DNA of 64,000 nucleotides from Avena insularis (taxonomy: Eukaryota > Streptophyta > Magnoliopsida > Poales > Poaceae), in contig CM042691.1 in assembly GCA_023614405.1 (NCBI GenBank), forward strand, positions 171,650,927 through 171,714,926. The letters are read 5' to 3'. Below, one piece after another: positions 10,293 to 21,402 of the stretch (positions are counted from its first letter, which is position 1; the number at the start of each line of letters is the position of its first letter). The notes below the pieces were generated by a model. It had not been told where the DNA came from. It saw only the letters and a program-made list of their open reading frames with translations, and did no database searches. Position numbers and translations under genes: made by a program.

Positions 10293-13200
10293 TGTCACAT
10301 CCCAGGATTTTCCAAATCTTTTAATGTGAAAAATAAATAAACAAAATAAAATTTTGTTGAAATTTAGGGTGAGAAGAAACTTTTTGATTCCAATTGGAAA
10401 CATCAAAACCTATTTTGGTCAAATAAAATCCTAAAGGGATTTACAAAGGTAAAAATAATAAATAAAGTTATAAAAGTTGGAATCACTATTTTTGGATCTT
10501 TTAATAAAAAGATATGGTTTTCAAAAGCAAAGGTAGAAATATAAATAAGGATTATTTTATAGAGGCAAATTAGATCTTGGACAAGCTTTTGAAATAAAAT
10601 ATTTCTATTTGATAAAAAGAGTAAAGGTTTATTTAAATAAAATAATGAGGATTTATTAATATCCATTTTTATTAAAGTAAAGGCTTTTCCATTTTAAATA
10701 AACACTAAAGCTTGTTAATTTATTTTAAATAAGATTTCCAAGTGTTTTAGTTTTTAAAATGAAACCTACTAAAAAGATTTTGATATAATTTAGCTTTCAA
10801 AAAGAGTTTTAAAATAAATTAAAACCTATTTGATTTAAAGACTGGTCTATTTATTTAATTATTAATAGATCCTAAAAGAATTATTTTATTTTGGACTTTG
10901 AAATATGTTGATGAACAGAATTAAAACTCACCCAAAAGTTTGGTGATGATTTGAATTCAAATGGAGATTGAATAATATTATTAAATCTTATTTTAATTAA
11001 TACTAGAGCCTATTTTAAATAATTAAAAGACCCTAAAAAGAATAAATAAATTATTATAAATTTGACTTTGGAATGTGTTGTTAATCAGTATTTGAATTTA
11101 CACAAATTTTGGTTGAGGTTTGAATTATTTGTTTGAAAACCAAATCAGAATATTCAAAATCAGAAAAGAAAAAGGTTTGTATATAAAAAAATAGAAACAA
11201 ACCCAACCCACTAAACCCTTACGGCCCAAAGAAGAGCCCACCCGGGAATCCTCTGCCACTGTTCTTTCTCACTCGCGTTTGCACCCGCGCAACCACTGAC
11301 AAATGGACCCCATTCCCTCTCTTCCTCTCTCGCTTCCGATCGACCCCACAGCCACCTCACCATCGTCTCCACCCGTGGTGACCACGCCTCCAACCTCTCC
11401 TCGCCGTTGAAGCCGGCGTCAATACGCTTTATTGCCTTCATTGCTCCACCCCGCGACCATGCCTTCTTAATCGCCTGTGACTCCTCTCTCTTTCCCCCCA
11501 GTCGTCGCCCCACTAGAGCCCCCAGGCTGTCCCCAATCCCCCCTACACCGCCACTGTCTCTGACAAGCTCCGGCGACAATTACGGCCAAACCCTGCCGCC
11601 CCTCGCCTCCTCGAGCACCCGAGCGTGACCCCCACCCCCTGGCGCTTCTCCCTGCATCATCAGCTTGCTCGCGCTTGACCCCCAGCGTCGGCAACGACGA
11701 CGACCAGTAGCGCCACCGTCTGTCTCCAACTCCGGCGAGTCCTCCTGGTAAGAATAGACCGCCCCTTTCCCCCTCTTGGATGCTCACATGTTCGTGACAC
11801 TCATACGAACCTAACTATGCTCCATTCGTCTCAGCATGCCATAAACCTTCGCCCCCATCGAATAGCAGACGAGCCCGAGGTGCAGCGCAACTCCGGCGAG
11901 CAATTGTCGTGAACCCCATGCGCCCCCTGCCATGCGACAACCATGTTGAGCATCAATACGTCCCTGCGAACCTGGTGAGCACCTCCTTACTCTCCCTCGC
12001 TTCCTGTAGTCTCCGCAACGCCGTGAGCCGAGCGTCGCCGCCGCCAGCCACCGTCGAGCGCCGCTGACATTTGGTCACAGTGCCTGAGCCGCTAGATCTT
12101 GATCTGACGGATGCGATAGAACGTAGCTCGAACGGGTATGGGTGAACCTGAGCCGCGCGATTAAACTTAGATCTAATGCTCCACAGCGATCGATCCGCAC
12201 GAAGCGGTACCGACCAATCGCAACACAACGCGTGGCCTGTGTTTGTTTTAAAAACCAGAAACTTGTCTATTAGATGTTCCAATTTGAAAAATTCATAACT
12301 TTCAAACCACACATCCAAGTTTGCAAATTTTATATCAATGGAATCAGCAAGACGAGTACTTTCTTACCATGCACTTTGTTTAGTAAAATGCTTCTGTTAA
12401 ATTGATTGTTTTTGCAGAAACTTGTGTATGCATGTTTAGAATATAAAAATTGTTCTAAAATGATTTTTGAGATAAAACCTTTGGCAAATGGATTGTTTTG
12501 AACCTACTGACCATAGAAATCAATTTGTGGTTTCAAAAATGTATTTGGTGAAGCAAAAGCACAAATCTTTGAATAAAAGCATTTCTAGCCAATTAAAAAT
12601 GTTGATTATGGTTTAAAAATGATGTTGGAGGAAAATCTTTGAGCAATGTCTTGATTTAAACTCTCTGACCCCAAACACCAAGTTTTATGATTTGAAAATA
12701 TATTTGGTGAACCCTGTAAAAATTATTACTTTACTAAAGACATTTTCAACCACATAAAATAATGACTTGGTTTAAAAATGGTTTATGAAGTGAAATCTTT
12801 TGCAAATGGTTTTGCCACTTTATAAAATGACCAATAAGTGTTTTATAATGTTTATAACCTATTATAAAACACTTTTGTAAATAAAACAAAGTTTGGCATG
12901 CTTGCATGCATTGTTTTGTTTCTATCATTTTATGTGATGTTTTGCTTGAATGGTAGATTGAAATATTGCTTGCTTGATTGAATTGTAGTGATTTGAAGAG
13001 TGTGAATATTGCAAAGATCAAGGAGTGAACTTATATTCTCTACCGAAAAGGAAAGTGATAATTCATACTTTTGTCCCATTATTTTCACTATGCATTAGTG
13101 ATATTTCTAAGTAGGACTTGCATGGAATTTTTGCTAAATATAAACTATACCATGGGAAATCCTAGTAGATGAAACCTTAGTAGAAATTTCCTAAGTTAAG

Positions 13201-14294
13201 ATTCCTACTACTATCATGCTTAGCTTAGCTAGTAGAAAACAAGGGTGGATTATATTCATGCTATGAAATATTTCTAAGTCTATGACTTGTGTTTGGTTTA
13301 ATAAAACAACTATGTGAATGAATCACCTGGGTGGAATGGTTGTGAATGGGTTATGTTGAGTGGTTACACAGGGCCCATATCTATGGACTACCCTAGTGTA
13401 TCTCACTTGTGGATGGCCACCCAGGAACAAAGAGATTTGAGATGACAAATGTTGAGAAGCTTCAAGTGCAGCCACTTGGCATTATGGGCTCTGCCTGGAT
13501 CATATAGGTTGTAATAACTTAGCCAAATGGACAGTTGGTGGTAGGGGAATGATAGGTTGGAACGCGTCCATTCTGGTCTAAGGGAAGGCTTCTGAAAGAT
13601 CTTGTCTTGGGAAACCAAGTCTTGTGGGGAAAGTGCACCACCTCTGCAGAGTGTAAAATCTAAGTACTTAGCCATGTCCCTGGCAAAGGACAATTTGAGC
13701 ATCAAGACATGGAAGCTATCAAGAATCTCCTCATCCCAATTTCTAAGTTAAAAACTTGTGGTTGAACAAGGGTTGGAGGATCACCAATTTCTATTGGGAG
13801 ATGCCTTGGGTGTTTTTTGTCAAGAAAAAACTTAGTGTTTTCAAATGATAAGGAAAATCTATTTTGAGCAAAGCAAGTCTAAGCTCCACTTAGACAAATG
13901 CATATAGATGATAGACTCCACTATACTACCATAGTATCGCTTGCCAATACAATTCAAATGTATTGACCCTTGTGGCTGTAACTTATTATGTTGCAGGTTT
14001 GTTTGATGTTAGAGAAGTTTATTGATTAGGATTACAAGTCTACAACCAACATGTCTTCCTGTGGCACTTTGAAGATGAAGGACCCCATGCTATTGTTATA
14101 TTCTGCTGCATTGTAATGAGATAGCCAAATGAGCTATGTAAGATGTAATAAATTATGTTATTCCTGGTTATAAAGTTGTATTATGACCTTTGTTTCTTGA
14201 TATTACATCTTAACTATGGATGCTAGCTATTGATCCAGGGACTAGCATTGTAAACACAGGGATCTCTACCTTATTAAAGGTTGGGAACCTTACA
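10293..14294 (+). repeat. 3' LTR of the non-autonomous element
   Basis: 4,002 bp, from TGTCACATCCCAGG to ACCTTACA, homologous to 4522-8545 throughout. TATA-like motif at 11180-11188. It is followed immediately by the second TGACA TSD copy. Confidence 0.95.
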
Positions 14295-14299
14295 TGACA
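14295..14299. repeat. 5-bp target site duplication (right), TGACA
   Basis: Second copy of the TSD found at 4517-4521. Confidence 0.95.
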
Positions 14300-15826
14300 C
14301 TTTATTAATCCTTAAGGCTGACTCTGAGCAATTATTGTGCCTCAAGGCTCTCCTTCATACTTTTGCTCTCTCCAATGGACTCAAAGTTAATTATTCTAAA
14401 TCTAGTATGATGCCAATTAACATGGACACTGTGAGGCTTGAGCACTTTGCCAATACACTATCATGCCTCCCTGGCTCATTGCCATTCACGTAGCTTGGAC
14501 TGCCTTTAAGCATTAATAAGCCTGCAGTGAAACATTTCCTGCCTATTGTTCAGAGAGTGGAGAGAAGATTGTGTGGGATTGCTGATTTTCTTAATTATGG
14601 GGGGAAATTACAGTTAGTTAAATCTGTTTTATCTTCCCTTCCCATATATTACATGAGTTGTTTTGATCTTCTTGTCACTATTAAAGATCAGCTGATGAAG
14701 TATATGAGACAATGCTTGTGGAGAAAGAAAACATCTGATGTCCAAGCTAGGGGTCAAGCTCTTGTTGCCTGGAAGAAAGTTTGTCGACCAAAGAACCATG
14801 GGGGATTGGGGGTGCTTGACCTTAATGTTCAAAACTCCGCACTTCTTTTGAAGAATTTGGATAAATTTTACAATCACAAGGATATCCCATGGGTTCACCT
14901 TATCTGGAACACTTATTACTGTAATGGTAAACTACCTGGAAGAAGTTTGGAGGGATCCTTTTGGTGGAAAGCTCATCTGAAATTGGTTGACATATTTAAA
15001 GGAATTGCAAAGTGCTCGGTGGGTGATGGAAAATCCACCCTTCTCTGGTCTGATATGTGGAATGATGGATGTCTGCAGCATAAGCTTCCTCATCTCCTTT
15101 CTTATGCAAAAAACCCACACATCTCTGTCAATGAGTTTCTGTAGACAGCTAATATTCAAGATCATTTTTTTCTCCCTCTATCACAGCAAGCTTACCAGGA
15201 ATATCAAAACCTTGAGCAAATACTCAGTGTTGGCATGCAGGGGGAGGCTGACAACTGGAGTTACATTTGGGGCAGTAATATTTTTTCAGTCCAAAAGGCT
15301 TACTATTCTTTATCTGGTTACCAGCCTGTACAACCACATTTTTCCTGGTTGTGGAAATCCTCCTGTCAACAAAAGCATAAATTTTTCTTCTGGCTCTTGC
15401 TCCTTGATAGGCTAAACACACGGAACCTTCTGAAAAGGAAATGTTTTTCTTTGGCTTCTTATGAATGTATGTTTCATGGCTGCATCAGTGAGGAAACCAT
15501 TCTACACTTATTTTGGGACTGTCCTTTTTGCAAGAGCTTGATGGGCTGAAATTTCCCATGTCCAAGTGGCTGATTACAATCTTTTTGAAGCTTTAGCCAG
15601 TATTAAAAAAGATCTTAAAGTCCCTTTTGCAATGGAAATTATTATCTTAGGAGCTTGGGGCATATGGATGTGCAGAAACAATGAAATCTTCAACAACAAG
15701 CATGCTTCGCTTGTGGAATGGAGGGATATTGTCGCCCAGGAATTAAGATGGGTCCTGTATAGAATTAAGAAAAAGAATTATCAGGGCCTCAAAGATTGGA
15801 TTAGAAATAATTTAGACACGAGATAG
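14295..15826 (+). pseudogene. LINE-A ORF2, C-terminal half: RT thumb and zinc-binding domain
   Basis: Continues ORF2 after the insertion. After the interrupted YADD come VNYSKS, the LGLPL block, RRLCGIADFLNYGGKLQLVKS, LWRKK and GGLGVLDL. The zinc-binding region follows, with HKFFFWLLLLDRLNTRNLL and HLFWDCPFC. In-frame stops lie at 14491-14493 and 15142-15144. A TGA at 15547-15549 coincides with a frameshift, after which the last 86 codons (15566-15826) finish the protein. This matches the 3' half of LINE-B ORF2, so the two LINEs belong to one family. Confidence 0.9.
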
Positions 15827-15948
15827 CTGCTTAGAATGTTATCCCTCTTTTGAGGTGGCCTGAACTTTTAAATATTTTTTGTAACTCTTTATGATTTATA
15901 AAAATTGCAGTGGGGTTCTTTACCCTACTGTTTTATCCTCAAAAAAAA
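15827..15948 (+). other. LINE-A 3' UTR and A-tract
   Basis: About 120 bp ending in TTGCAGTGGGG...CCTACTG...ATCCTC then eight A. LINE-B ends with nearly the same sequence (37865-37902), which fixes the element's 3' end. Confidence 0.85.
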
Positions 15949-16167
15949 CTGTGGAGTACTGATTCTTCCGAGCGAGGAAAACATTCTTTACCTCATCGGT
16001 AGCATTAGCTGCAGGCGGGTCACCCAACGGTGCATCCAGGACATAGGTAAAATTACCAGCATTGAGGACAATCCTCAAATTGCAGAACCAATCCGCGAAG
16101 TTGCTTCCATTGTTTTTCAACTTTTCTTTCTCTAGGAACGCATTAAATTGATGGTAGGGGCTGCCAT
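15949..16167 (-). pseudogene. BARE-A gag, N-terminal fragment
   Basis: The ATG at 16167 (minus) starts MAAPTIN as in BARE-B. A one-base deletion a few codons later shifts the frame. Downstream the characteristic Copia gag words NFADWFCNLRIVLNAG, APLGDP and RKNQYS are intact in the other frame. The fragment ends where LINE-A was inserted. Confidence 0.85.
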
Positions 16168-17344
16168 TGATCTACAACATATTTGTAATAGTTTAGACTA
16201 AGTTTATGACAAATTGAGTTGTAATTAATAGTTAAATTAATCTAGGTGAACTCCCACTCAAAACAATATCCCTCAAATTGTTTTAGTGATCACACAAACC
16301 AAATCCACCACATCAAAACCGATCATCACGAGAGTTTATGTAGCTTCAATGGCGAACAATCAACATGTTCATCATATCTACTATATGACTCATGCTTTAC
16401 CTTTCGGTGATCCGTGTTCCGAGACCATGTCTGTACATGCTAGGCTCGTCAAGATCAAAACTTAGCTTCCACATGAGCAAATCTGTCTTGTTCACGTTGT
16501 ATACACTCGCAGAATCTAACACACCCGATCATCACGTGGTGCTTCGAAACAGCGAGCTTTAGAAACGGTGCTTACTAAGGATGAACACTTTAAAACTTGA
16601 AATTTTGTGCTTGAGGGATCATCTTATAATGCTACCATCGCAAACTAAGCAATACAAGATGCATAAAAGGATTAACATCACATGCAATTCATAATATGTG
16701 ATATGATATGGCCTTTCTTCTTGTGCTTCCGATCTCCATCTTCAAGCATGAACATGATCTCCATCATCACCGGTATGGCGTCAAGGTCAATGGAGCCGCT
16801 TCATGGTTGTCGTCCACCAGCATCAACTATTACAACTACTTTGAATAGACACGCAGGTCTTAACGGAATTTAAAAGACAACCATATGGCTCCTGCCGGTT
16901 GCCAACTTACAATAAGGAACATTGCATACATCATATATAATCACAATCATGGCCATATCACATCACAACACACCCCTTCAAAACAAAGTTAGACGCCTCT
17001 AATTTTCTTTACATATTTTACGTGGTTTGGGCCTTTCAATAAGTGTCGTTCTAACTTATGAACAAGAACCACAACGTTGATGCTTGAACTATCAAGTGCC
17101 CATTGTAAATTGAATCTATACTATGATGGGAGAGACAGACACCCGCAAAGCCACTTATGCAATACAAGTTGCATGTTAAGCGTGGAGCAAGTCTCATGAA
17201 CGATGTCATGTAAGGTTAGCCCGGGACGCTTCATCCCATCATACCGCAAGATGTAAAGTACACAAAAAGCAATTGATAATAAAAGCACCACCACCCACAA
17301 TGGCCATTGTGTTCTACTCGTGCAACAGATCTACATATAGACAA
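16168..17344 (-). other. BARE-A 5' leader
   Basis: About 1.2 kb of untranslated leader between the PBS and gag. It is homologous in reverse complement to BARE-B 42331-43511. Short ORFs here are not conserved between the copies as proteins. Confidence 0.75.
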
Positions 17345-17357
17345 GGCTCTGATACCA
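17345..17357 (-). other. BARE-A primer binding site
   Basis: The minus strand reads TGGTATCAGAGCC, a full match to the plant initiator-Met tRNA PBS, one base from the LTR end. Confidence 0.92.
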
Positions 17358-17358
17358 C

Positions 17359-19225
17359 TGTAGGGGTTCGTAGCATGGAAAACAAAAAAATTCTACCGCA
17401 TGCACACAAACAAGCCAAGATCTATCTACTAGGTTGTAGCAACGAGTCGATAGAATCACTCACCCTTGAAGATTCCAAAGAAGTAAACGAGAGTAGATTC
17501 TCGTGGGTGATGTAGTCGTACACTTTCCGATCTCAAGATCGCGTAGACGATCCTTTCGGTGCTGCGTTCCGGCAGCGCTTCCGCAGTCGGTCACACATTC
17601 GGTACTCGATGAAGACCTTCCTCTCCCTTGTTCCAGCAGGCAGCGGAGGTTGTAGTTCTCCCCTCGCGATTCAGGCAGCACGACGGCGTGGTGTCAGAAG
17701 TAGAGGGAAGATCCTACAGGGCTTCGCCTAAGTCGGTGCGAGTTATGGTGGATTAGGGTTTCCCAGAGATCTAGGGTTTAGAAGTTTGGGAGGAGGAGGT
17801 GTCGGTGGCGTCTAGGGCGGCAGCGACGGACCGGCGGCGGCGGGTCAGCGGCGGCGGCTCGGGTGCAGAGGGGCTACGGCTTGTGGTGTTGGGGCAGCCC
17901 TCCCCTCTATTTATGAGAGGGAGGGGCAGCCTTGGGAGGGGTGGGTTTGAATCCAAACCCAAACCCAAGTTGGATTGAGAGAAGGACTTGTTTCTTCTCC
18001 CACTAGAAAACCATTGTTCTAGTTTGACTTTTCAAACTTCCCGTTTGACTTCTTATTTAGATCTTTATTTCTCTCTTGCAAATGCCAACACCAAGTGACC
18101 TAGGATATGATCCAATCATTCCACATACCCATGACACATTCATGGACCATTCCCCTTCCGGTCCGGTGAACCTTCTAGACCCTTCTAGAACCTCTCCGAT
18201 GAAACCATCGAAAACTTTTCCGAACTCCGAAATTGGACTTTCCTTATATGAATCTTATTCTCTGGACCATTCCGGATCTCCTCGTGATATCCCGGATCCA
18301 ATCCGAGACCCTGAACAACATTCAGTATCCCTACTAACATTCCATATCTACTAAACAACATCGAATCCTTAAGTGTGTCTCCCTACGGTTCATGAATTAT
18401 GCGGACATGATCGAGACACTTCTCTGATCAATAACCAATAGAGGATTCTGGAAATTCATATGGCTCCCACATATTTCTACGATTACTTTTGATCGAATGA
18501 ACCACTTACATACGATACCAATTTCCCTTTGTCTCACGATTGTTTACTTATCTGAGGTTTTGATCGTCGGTATCTCTGCATACCTAGTTCAACCTCGTTA
18601 CTGATAAGTACTCTTTTCTCGTTCCCGTGATATGTGATCCCTTGTGAACCAGTCACATGCTTGCAAGCTAATTGGATGAAATTCCACCGAGAGGGCCCAG
18701 AGTATATCTATCTATCATATGGATGGACAAATCCCACTCTTGATCCATGTGCCTCAACCCATACTTTCCAAACACTCAATTCCACCTTTATAGCCACCCA
18801 GTTACGGTGTGGCATTTGATGTCATCAAAGTATCCTTCCGGTGATGGTGATTAGCATGATCTCATGGTCGAAGGAATTAGGTTACTATGTATCAGAAACC
18901 TTATAGCAAACAAACTATTGAAATGACTTGATCTTAATGCTACGCTTATCTATAGGAGTATGTCCATCATATCATTCTCCTAATGATATGATCCTGTTGT
19001 TAACAACATATCAATGCTCATGATCGGGAAACCACGATCATCTATTAACCAACAAGATAGTATTACAAAGAGGCTTTACTATGGACTCTAATTTAGTTTA
19101 CAAATCACACAAGTATTAATGTTTCCAGTTTAGTATTGTTATAGCATGAATGTAAACATTTATTATGAACACAAAGATATAATAATAACCACTTTTATTA
19201 TTGCCTCTAGGGAATATCTCCAACA
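17359..19225 (-). repeat. BARE-A 5' LTR
   Basis: 1,867 bp. On the minus strand it begins TGTTGGAGATATTCCC and ends AACCCCTACA, the usual BARE/Angela termini. It is homologous to the BARE-B LTRs. Confidence 0.92.
17905..17919 (-). promoter_or_regulatory. TATA-like box in BARE-A LTR
   Basis: The minus strand reads CTCTCATAAATAGAG. The same CATAAATAGA word occurs in both BARE-B LTRs (41739-41748 and about 48800-48810). Confidence 0.55.
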
Positions 19226-20293
19226 CTTGGCGAGGCGATGGTAGTGCCAACGAGGGCGGTGGCGACGAGGCCCGATAGAGAGGGAGGCAGTGGGGCAACG
19301 GGGAGCTCAGGGCTCGCTCATGGGCGATGGGCGAGCGGACGGCGACAGTTGATGGAAAGGAAGGGTGAGCGGGGCCATGGAGAGGAAGGGGACCAAAGGC
19401 GGCCAGCACTGCAGCGTGGGGTGAGGCGAGCGCTGGTGGCGCTGAGAGGTGTGGATAGGATCAGGCGGGGGGAAGTGGTCGTGGGGTGGGGTTGGTGAGC
19501 GGCACGAGCCTGGTGGGGCCAGGGATATGGATTAGAGGGGAGTACGGGATCGATGGTCGGGTCCGCATAGATCACGGTAGGTGGACACGCATACGGGAGA
19601 GGGCGCACGCGGTGGGGCAAGGAGAAGGAGCTTGCGGAGATGGGGTGGCGTGAGTGGGTCCTGGCGCTGGGTGGGTTTGACCGGGGAGACACGCGGGGTG
19701 GGTTGGAAGCGTGTAGTGCATGTGTTCCATCCCAGGGTAGGTCGCGCTGGCATGAATGTGTTGGGGTGGGCGACTGAGGGATCGTCTGGTTGTGGTGATG
19801 TGTGGTGGGAGGGTTGTGTACTGCGGCTGCGCGCGTGTGTGTTGCGTGCATGGCAGGGGTGGGTGGTGGCTGGAGGGAGGGAGTAGGTAGGATAGATTAG
19901 GGTTTTGGGGATTGGGTTGGTCTAGGCTTTGGTTTAGGTGGGCCGGGTGGTAGGTGGTCTGGTCTAGTTGGGCCTTTGGCTTGACAGGTTAGACTGCCTC
20001 CCCAGACCAAAATAGTTTTATTATTATTTTTAGTTTTAAGTAAACTTTTTTAAAATAGTTTATTCAAATAAAAGATCCAGACTGACCGAGGGTTTGATTT
20101 GAAATAAAGACATGGGTATTTAGAAAACAAAGGTAGCCTTTTGTAAAATAGTTCTGGCAAACAGATGCATGCAGACATGAGGATGCTCAAATGCAATGTG
20201 GCATGATGACATGAGCATGCCGTTATGATGATGCACAAAACAAAAAAACATCGTTTTTGTAGTAGTGGTTTTACCGGGGTGCTACATCCCTAC
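19226..20293 (-). mobile_element. Partial LTR of a Tekay-like Gypsy element (minus strand)
   Basis: A very GC-rich half (19226-19990) is followed by an AT-rich half ending ACCGGGGTGCTACA at 20286. On the minus strand this reads TGTAGCACCCCGG, the style of start seen in Tekay-type LTRs (compare TGTAACATCCC of Tekay-B). A few bases (20287-20293) then look like the start of a PPT region before the Tat LTR begins. BARE-A cuts it on the left and the Tat element on the right. The class call is inference from the terminus and composition, as no coding region is present. Confidence 0.5.
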
Positions 20294-20829
20294 TGTCGTC
20301 GGATTATCGACAAGTATGCCATACGGGGTCCTAACATCATTGAGAAGATCGGGTGCGAGACATCGGATGTTCCAGGATCGGTGAGCACAAGTTTAACTAG
20401 GTTCAGATCCGACTGCGGTGATCGTATCCTACTCCTACTAGCAACCCAGTAATATATCGGCGTAAGCCGGATGTTACAGCGGATTACAAGAGAGGTTCGC
20501 CTGTGCGAGTTGTGATCGTAGCTATTGCTATGGTTATTGGTATTTTATTGTTCCCTAAAGGATCCCATAGAGCTGGTTTATATAGTCACCAGGACCTAGG
20601 GTTACAGAAGAAACCTATCCAGCTACGTTAGAGTCTGTAACTAGATACAACTTGGACTACAAGTAATACTACAGGCCAAAGTCGGTAACTCTTCCGGGTC
20701 TTGCCGTAGCCGGAACTGGCTCCTCCTCTTCCTGTGACTGGGCCGCCCGTGAATCAAAGCTCTAACCCGTTGGTGGGCCACCCTGGTCAGCGAGTCCTGT
20801 GGGTATACCTGGAAATTATATCCCCAACA
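20294..20829 (-). repeat. 3' LTR of the Tat element
   Basis: On the minus strand it begins TGTTGGGGATATA and ends CCGACGACA (536 bp). The boundaries are inferred from TG/CA ends and the adjacent PPT, because no second LTR copy is available for comparison. Confidence 0.7.
20575..20586 (-). promoter_or_regulatory. TATA box candidate in the Tat LTR
   Basis: The minus strand reads ACTATATAAACC, about 245 bp into the LTR. Confidence 0.55.
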
Positions 20830-20848
20830 GTAGCCCCCGGAAGTCTCC
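20830..20848 (-). promoter_or_regulatory. Polypurine tract of the Tat element
   Basis: The minus strand reads GGAGACTTCCGGGGGCTAC, immediately before the 3' LTR. It is only partly purine, but it is in the correct position. Confidence 0.6.
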
Positions 20849-21242
20849 AAGATCCAAAGTCGGATAAAAATCGTCTAGCTCGATGGTTTCTTCGTCTTGA
20901 GAATCTTGAAGGGTTCCCGAAAACTTATTTAAATAGTGTAGGATTCCGAGTCAATTGAGTCGGATATGTTTTGTTCTAACTTTAGTATTTTCCTTACTCA
21001 GTTTGAAACATGAGCCGGATTTTACAACGGCGTGTGGGCTGACAACTTTTCAGTCTAGGTACTGTCACTGACAGTAGTCCCATCAACACGACCGTTGGTG
21101 GGTCTGCTCCTTATGGAACAGAGCACCGTTTTAATGCTCACGCGAGAATCAAGGGGGCAGAGGAGTTGCGAGGAAGCTACCCCCTCTCTCCTATACGCAT
21201 GGCGTAAATCGCGTGACTGACGCACAAATCTTAGCGTAGAGG

Positions 21243-21252
21243 CAAATAAAAG
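21243..21252 (+). promoter_or_regulatory. TATA-like element upstream of the antisense gene
   Basis: CAAATAAAAG at about 160 bp before the ATG, followed by a CT-rich stretch with CTCTCTCC words. It is weak evidence for a promoter separate from the LTR. Confidence 0.3.
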
Positions 21253-21402
21253 AGAGGAGAAAACCCTTCTCTCCCAGATCCATCTCTCCACCGCTTCATT
21301 CATTGCCTCCTCGTACTCCTCGAGCCCTCTGCAGCCACTGTCATCTACATGCCGTGAGAGAAATCTCTTTCCCCCACCAATCCTTCATATTCTCCAAGAG
21401 CG

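Larger units (their letters stand above)
4522..14294 (+). mobile_element. Non-autonomous LTR retrotransposon with 4-kb LTRs, encoding only a zinc-knuckle array
   Basis: Complete element: 5' LTR 4522-8545, internal 8546-10292 (only 1,747 bp), 3' LTR 10293-14294, with a perfect 5-bp TSD. The LTRs begin TGTCACATCCCA. The 3' LTR ends ACCTTACA; the 5' copy has ACCTTATA. The tRNA-iMet-type PBS and a purine-rich tract are present. No protease, RT, RNase H or integrase is found, so it must depend on another element's enzymes. The LTR start and the sequence before the PPT resemble those of the Tekay/Del chromovirus in this window, which makes that clade the likely helper (inference). It could be called a LARD-like or gag-only Gypsy element. 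Confidence 0.9.
1..15948 (+). mobile_element. LINE-A, L1-type non-LTR retrotransposon (5' end off window)
   Basis: A plant L1-type LINE has two ORFs: ORF1 (RNA binding) and ORF2 (AP-like endonuclease, reverse transcriptase, C-terminal zinc-binding domain). All are recognisable in order on the + strand. The element ends in a short A-tract at 15941-15948 and then passes directly into BARE-A gag sequence, so LINE-A inserted into BARE-A. A 9.8-kb LTR element (4522-14294) is nested inside it. Both ORFs carry several stops and frameshifts, so the copy is dead. The 5' end, and with it the upstream TSD, lies before base 1. Confidence 0.9.
15949..19225 (-). mobile_element. BARE-A: BARE/Angela-like Copia element, 5' portion only
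   Basis: On the minus strand: LTR, PBS, long leader and the first part of gag. Gag stops abruptly at the LINE-A tail, so the rest of this element (pol and 3' LTR) should lie to the left of the window beyond LINE-A. Its sequence closely parallels BARE-B (40491-48824). Its LTR outer edge at 19225 abuts a GC-rich Tekay-like LTR, which is its insertion target. Confidence 0.85.

Noticed and set aside
17345..17357. Possible tRNA gene fragments suggested by TGGTATCAGAGC-type sequences
   Set aside because: Each is a 12-13-base primer binding site next to an LTR; no cloverleaf can be formed around them.
19318..19851. 177-codon Pro/His-rich minus-strand ORF
   Set aside because: GC-rich LTR sequence with low-complexity translation and no homology I recognise.
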